From the NCBI GenBank assembly GCA_031282225.1, contig JAITEC010000062.1:1-9377 (forward strand): 9,377 bases of DNA. The letters run 5' to 3'. Under the pieces are notes generated by a model. The model made no database searches, was not told where the DNA came from, and saw only the letters and a list, made by a program, of their open reading frames with translations. The translations under genes were made by a program, and so were the position numbers. This DNA is from Oscillospiraceae bacterium. GTDB lineage: Bacteria; Bacillota; Clostridia; Oscillospirales; Oscillospiraceae. Of this stretch, positions 6,224 to 9,377 are shown piece after piece (the stretch's first letter is position 1; each line of letters opens with the position of its first letter).

Positions 6224-8558
6224 CCACACGAACGCCGGTACGCTGGGGGAGGCCTCCGCGGCGCTCGCGCGCGGGCAGGCGAGCCTCATAGCCGGGGGGA
6301 CGGACTTGCTAGGCACGCTCAAGGACGACATCTTGCCGCTCTACCCGAATAACGTAGTCAATATAAAATCCGTGCCCGGGCTCGACTACATCCGCGAGGA
6401 GGACGGAGAGCTGCGCATAGGCGCGCTGACGCGCATAGCAGACATAGCGGCGGACGGAACCGTGAAGGCGAAGTACGCGGCGTTGGGGCAGGCCGCCGCC
6501 GCAGTGGCGTCCCCGAACATCCGCGAGATGGGCACCATAGGCGGCAATATCTCGCAGCTGCCGCGCTGCTGGTATTTCCGCAAGCCCGGCAACCGCTTCA
6601 ACTGCATACGCAAAGGCGGGGCGGAGTGCTACGCGATGACGGGCGACAACCGCTTCCACTCCGTGTTCGGGGGCCGGCGCCCCTGCGCCACGCCGTGCTC
6701 GCTAGAGTGTCCGGCGGGTACGGATATCCCGGCATACCTGGCCCGCATACGGAAGGGCGACTGGGACGGTGCCGCCGAGATCATCATGCGCGTGAACCCC
6801 ATGCCGGCGCTGACATCGCGCGTATGCGCCCACTTCTGCCAGAACAAGTGCAACCACGCCACAACAGGCGACAGCGTCTGCATAAGCGGCGTGGAGCGCG
6901 CGCTGGGCGATTGGATATTGGACAACAGCGAGCGATTTTACGCGCCGCCCACCGCCCTGACGGGCAAATCCGCAGCCGTTGTCGGCGCGGGGCCGGCCGG
7001 TCTGGCGGCGGCGTTCTATTTGAGGCGCGCGGGGCACGCCGTGACCGTGATAGACGCCAAGGAGGAGGCGGGGGGCATGCTCATGTACGCAATACCGGCA
7101 TACCGCTTGCCCAAGGATACCGTGCGCCGCTTTACGCGCGCGCTGGAGGGCATGGGAGTCGCCTTTAGGCTGGGTACGCGCGTGGGGCAAGACATCTCCC
7201 CGGAGGAACTCGAGCGCACTTACGACAGCGTGTGTTACTCCACCGGCACGTGGAAGCGCCCCGTAGTCGGCATAGGAGGCGAGGAGCTCACGGTATTCGG
7301 GCTGGACTTCCTGGTAGAAGTAAAGGACTGGATGGACGGAAAGATTGGCTCTCAGGTGCTGGTGACGGGAGGCGGAAACGTCGCCATGGACGTAGCCGTG
7401 ACGGCCAAGCGGCTCGGCGCGAAAAGCGTCACGCTAGTGTGCCTGGAGTCACGCGAGACCATGCCGGCGAGCGCGGAGGAGATAGCGCGCGCCGAGGAGG
7501 AGGGCGTTGTGATAATGCCGTCGTGGGGGTTGTCGAAGGTGGTGCAGCGCGGCGGAGCAGTCGCGGGGATGGAACTAAAGCGCTGCCTGTCGACTCACGA
7601 CGAAAACGGGACGTTCAGGCCGTCATATGACGAGGGCGACAAGATAACGGTCTCGGCGGAGAACGTGCTGATGGCGATAGGCCAGAGCGTGGATCTCTCG
7701 TTCCTCGACGAGAAATACAAGTTCCAGCTGAGCCGGCGCGGGCTCATTGAGATAGACGACAACTCAATGACGTCGCGGAGAGGCATATACGCGGCAGGCG
7801 ACGCCGCTACGGGCCCCGGCACTGTCATACGCGCCATTGCCAACGGTCACAGGGCGGCGGACGGAATGAACACGTTCCTGGACTGCGGCGCGCCGCCGTC
7901 CGGCGACGAGTACGGGCAGTCGGGCGCGCTGTTGATGTCCGATGCGCAGTACAACCAGGCGGCGGTGGCGATGAAGCTGCGCGAGGTGGACGTGTCGCAG
8001 CGGCGCATAGACGTTGAGGACTCGTTCACTCCGACGCGGGAAGAGGCGGCGCTGGAGGCGCGCCGCTGTCTCACGTGCAGCTGTTATGCCGTGCACCCGT
8101 CGGATATAGCTCCCGCGCTCATAGCGCTCGGCGCCCACATAGTCACGAACAGGCGCACGCTCGGCGCCGAGGAGTTCTTTACCGTGCGCATACCGGGCGG
8201 CACGGCGCTGTCCGTGGACGAGATCGTCACGGAGATACGCATACCGGTGCCGGCCGCCGGAGCGAAGAGCGCGTTCATCAAGTTCGCGTTCCGCAAGTCG
8301 ATAGATTTCCCCGTTGTCAACTGCGCGGTGTCCGTGGGGACCGATTCGCCGCGCATATGCCTAAACGCCGTCGCGCCCACGCCGTACCGCGCGCTCGAGG
8401 CGGAGGATTATATAGCGGGCAAGCCGATAGACGAGGCGACGGCGGACGCCGCCGGCCGCGCCGCCGTCCGCAACGCCGCCCCGTTCGAGGCGACGCAGTA
8501 CAAGATACAATTGGCAAAGACCATGGTAAAGAGGGCGCTGCTCAAGACAGTCGATTGA
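6210..8558 (+). CDS. Chimeric flavoprotein: CoxM/XdhB-type FAD subunit with a GltD-like oxidoreductase inserted inside it
   Basis: This 782-residue protein contains two FAD modules. Residues 1-155 are the first part of the molybdenum-hydroxylase FAD domain, with the pyrophosphate loops AGGTDLL (28-34) and TIGGN (109-113). Cys120, Cys132 and Cys140 resemble the [4Fe-4S] insertion ligands of HcrB/YagS-type subunits. From about 156 to 624 lies a GltD-like module. It has a cysteine-rich N-terminus (Cys159, 163, 167, 206, 210, 214; CPAGTDIPAYL), an FAD Rossmann motif GAGPAG (259-264), an NAD(P)H motif GGGNVAMD (387-394), a second FAD motif IYAAGD (526-531), and an EARRCLTC tail. At Cys625 the original fold resumes (CYAVHPSD, 625-632) and ends in the CO-dehydrogenase flavoprotein C-terminal domain. 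A 310-320 residue FAD subunit plus a roughly 465-residue GltD module accounts for the length. It probably passes electrons between NAD(P)H and the molybdenum enzyme. The ATG overlaps the end of L2 by 14 bases. Confidence 0.92.
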   Translation: MKAFNHTNAGTLGEASAALARGQASLIAGGTDLLGTLKDDILPLYPNNVVNIKSVPGLDYIREEDGELRIGALTRIADIAADGTVKAKYAALGQAAAAVASPNIREMGTIGGNISQLPRCWYFRKPGNRFNCIRKGGAECYAMTGDNRFHSVFGGRRPCATPCSLECPAGTDIPAYLARIRKGDWDGAAEIIMRVNPMPALTSRVCAHFCQNKCNHATTGDSVCISGVERALGDWILDNSERFYAPPTALTGKSAAVVGAGPAGLAAAFYLRRAGHAVTVIDAKEEAGGMLMYAIPAYRLPKDTVRRFTRALEGMGVAFRLGTRVGQDISPEELERTYDSVCYSTGTWKRPVVGIGGEELTVFGLDFLVEVKDWMDGKIGSQVLVTGGGNVAMDVAVTAKRLGAKSVTLVCLESRETMPASAEEIARAEEEGVVIMPSWGLSKVVQRGGAVAGMELKRCLSTHDENGTFRPSYDEGDKITVSAENVLMAIGQSVDLSFLDEKYKFQLSRRGLIEIDDNSMTSRRGIYAAGDAATGPGTVIRAIANGHRAADGMNTFLDCGAPPSGDEYGQSGALLMSDAQYNQAAVAMKLREVDVSQRRIDVEDSFTPTREEAALEARRCLTCSCYAVHPSDIAPALIALGAHIVTNRRTLGAEEFFTVRIPGGTALSVDEIVTEIRIPVPAAGAKSAFIKFAFRKSIDFPVVNCAVSVGTDSPRICLNAVAPTPYRALEAEDYIAGKPIDEATADAAGRAAVRNAAPFEATQYKIQLAKTMVKRALLKTVD

Positions 8559-8581
8559 AAGGCGCTTTGCCCTTTCGATCG
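8552..8581 (+). other. Stem-loop at the end of the flavoprotein gene
   Basis: Bases 8552-8562 pair with 8571-8581 in an 11-bp stem (one G-U pair), with an eight-base loop. The stop codon TGA (8556-8558) is inside the stem. No run of T follows; the next bases are AAATTACGGG. It therefore does not look like an intrinsic terminator. It may mark a 3' boundary, slow RNA decay, or give partial attenuation before the next two genes. Confidence 0.6.
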
Positions 8582-8588
8582 AAATTAC

Positions 8589-8593
8589 GGGAG
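8589..8593 (+). promoter_or_regulatory. Ribosome binding site supporting a TTG start
   Basis: GGGAG lies seven bases before TTG at 8601. The nearby ATG at 8594 is out of frame and overlaps this region, and no in-frame ATG occurs near the N-terminus, so TTG is the best start. Confidence 0.75.
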
Positions 8594-8600
8594 ATGCGGC

Positions 8601-8990
8601 TTGAAACAGGCGAAATACCGGACATTTAGGGCGGCGGATGCCGTGCTGATCGCGGGGTTGCTCGTGTTTGCGGGGGCGTTTTGGTTTTTTTCGGGCAATT
8701 TCGCCGGGGCGGCGGGCGGGACGGTGACTGTCAGGCGGGGCGGGGCGGTGTACGCCACGCTCCCGCTCGGGGCGGAGGCAACTGTCGATGTCACATTGCC
8801 TGACGGCACGGTGACGAACACCGTGCGGATATCCGGGGGCGAGGCATACATGGAGTACGCCAACTGCCCCGACGGGCTGTGCCTGCGCCACGGCGCGCTT
8901 CGCGGCGGGCGCGACATAATAGTCTGTCTTCCCAATTCCGTGACGGTGGAGGCATCCGCCGCCGGCGGCATCGACGCCGTGTCCAAATGA
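8601..8990 (+). CDS. NusG domain II-containing membrane-anchored protein
   Basis: This 129-residue protein has one N-terminal hydrophobic segment (about residues 12-31) after a short basic stretch. An outward-facing domain of the NusG_II type follows. The family signature is clear: Cys89 and Cys94 (NCPDGLC), a following His-Gly, then IIVCLPNSVTVE with Cys109. The molecular role of this family is not established; its members are common in Clostridia and often sit beside a Gx transporter gene, as here. Despite the name it is not the transcription factor NusG. The start is TTG, supported by the GGGAG site. The stop overlaps the next start (ATGA), so the two are translationally coupled. Any link to the molybdoenzyme genes upstream is only by position, 42 bases apart with a hairpin between. 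Confidence 0.88.
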   Translation: MKQAKYRTFRAADAVLIAGLLVFAGAFWFFSGNFAGAAGGTVTVRRGGAVYATLPLGAEATVDVTLPDGTVTNTVRISGGEAYMEYANCPDGLCLRHGALRGGRDIIVCLPNSVTVEASAAGGIDAVSK

Positions 8991-9377
8991 GCGGGCGGGC
9001 GGCGGGCGGCGGCTCGGCTCGGCGCGTGGCGCTCCTGGGTCTCTCGCTGGCGCTCGGTGTGCTGGCGGGGTACGTGGAGCGCGCGCTGCCATCGCCCGTG
9101 CCGGCAGTGCCGGGCATTAAATTAGGTATAGCTAATATAGTGCCGCTCTACCTGATGTACCGCGCGGGCTGGCGCGCGGCGCTCGGGATGAATGTCCTGC
9201 GCTGCCTGCTCGCGGGGCTGCTGTTCACGGGCGCGTGGGGCACGCTATACGCGCTCTCCGGCGCCGCAGCCAGTTTCGTTGCAATGGCGGCGGCAAAGCG
9301 CGCGCGCGTATTCGGCGTTATAGGAGTGAGCGTCGCCGGAGGCGCGGCCCATAACTTAGGGCAGCTGGCCGTAGCCG
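8987..9377 (+). CDS. Gx transporter family protein / heptaprenyl diphosphate synthase component I family, N-terminal part
   Basis: The frame opens at ATG 8987, overlapping the previous stop by four bases, and runs off the right edge (130 codons seen). It encodes a hydrophobic protein. After a short Gly/Arg-rich start it has a first membrane segment (about 14-28), then the family landmarks VPGIKLGIANIVPLYLMY, YALSGAAASFVAM and GVSVAGGAAHNLGQL. These match the Hpre_diP_synt_I / Gx transporter family of multi-pass membrane proteins. The older name, heptaprenyl diphosphate synthase component I, is probably a misnomer for members like this, which look like small-molecule transport (S-component-like) proteins. 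Pairing with a NusG domain II gene is typical of Clostridia. The substrate is unknown. Confidence 0.88.
   Translation, partial: MSGRAAGGGSARRVALLGLSLALGVLAGYVERALPSPVPAVPGIKLGIANIVPLYLMYRAGWRAALGMNVLRCLLAGLLFTGAWGTLYALSGAAASFVAMAAAKRARVFGVIGVSVAGGAAHNLGQLAVA

Noticed and set aside
6210..8558. Two separate genes (FAD subunit and GltD) joined by an assembly or frameshift error
   Set aside because: The frame is continuous, and the CoxM half resumes after the GltD tail at the expected CxAVHPSD point, so the insertion is internal and consistent on both sides.
8552..8581. Intrinsic transcription terminator
   Set aside because: The stem is good but no T-run follows on either strand.
8594..8596. 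ATG as the NusG domain II protein start
   Set aside because: It is out of frame with the recognisable protein; TTG at 8601 is in frame with a suitably placed GGGAG.
1..9377. tRNA, rRNA, CRISPR arrays, insertion sequences or attachment sites
   Set aside because: I saw no cloverleaf-like sequence, regularly spaced repeats, transposase motifs or terminal inverted repeats. Gene spacing is too tight for such elements except in 552-744, which holds only promoters.

Overview
The window reads as a chromosomal segment from a strictly anaerobic, high-GC member of the Bacillota (Clostridia-like, possibly gut-derived). This is inferred from gene content: a clostridial-type aldo/keto reductase, an IorA-like [2Fe-2S] subunit, a GltD-like flavoprotein module, and an adjacent NusG-domain-II / Gx-transporter pair. 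It also rests on a GC-rich codon style that still uses many AUA isoleucine codons. I could not run a search, so the taxonomy is tentative.

Layout. Positions 1-551 (minus strand) hold the N-terminal part of an aldo/keto reductase. A 193-base divergent intergenic region (552-744) carries one convincing promoter facing each way. On the plus strand a long, tightly packed operon follows. It contains a molybdenum-hydroxylase large subunit (L1, 745-3132), an AT-rich spacer with a 12-bp tandem repeat, and a [2Fe-2S] small subunit with an extra N-terminal C2H2 zinc-finger motif (3196-3864). Next come a second, paralogous large subunit (L2, 3857-6223) broken by one in-frame amber codon at 5282-5284, and a 782-residue chimeric flavoprotein (6210-8558). 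In the chimera a complete GltD-like NAD(P)H:FAD oxidoreductase module sits inside a CoxM/XdhB-type FAD subunit. After a hairpin at 8552-8581 come a small membrane-anchored NusG domain II protein (8601-8990) and the start of a Gx transporter / heptaprenyl diphosphate synthase component I family membrane protein (8987 to the window end).

How it may work. The four central genes supply every electron-transfer module of a xanthine dehydrogenase-family enzyme: a molybdopterin subunit (two paralogues), two [2Fe-2S] clusters, a FAD subunit with probable [4Fe-4S] ligands, and an extra pyridine-nucleotide flavoprotein module. The substrate is unknown. In both large subunits the place where this family normally has its catalytic glutamate (GxGE motif) reads Gly-Ile-Ser-His. 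Other pocket motifs (the glycine-rich loop and the RGxG-type loop) are also replaced, identically in L1 and L2. I infer a divergent molybdoenzyme subfamily that may not perform ordinary hydroxylation. The flavoprotein chimera would link it to NAD(P)H, and the AKR transcribed away from it may act on a related carbonyl compound.

The features most worth a second look are the domain-in-domain flavoprotein, the missing glutamate, the zinc finger in a ferredoxin-like subunit, and the single amber codon in an otherwise intact gene.
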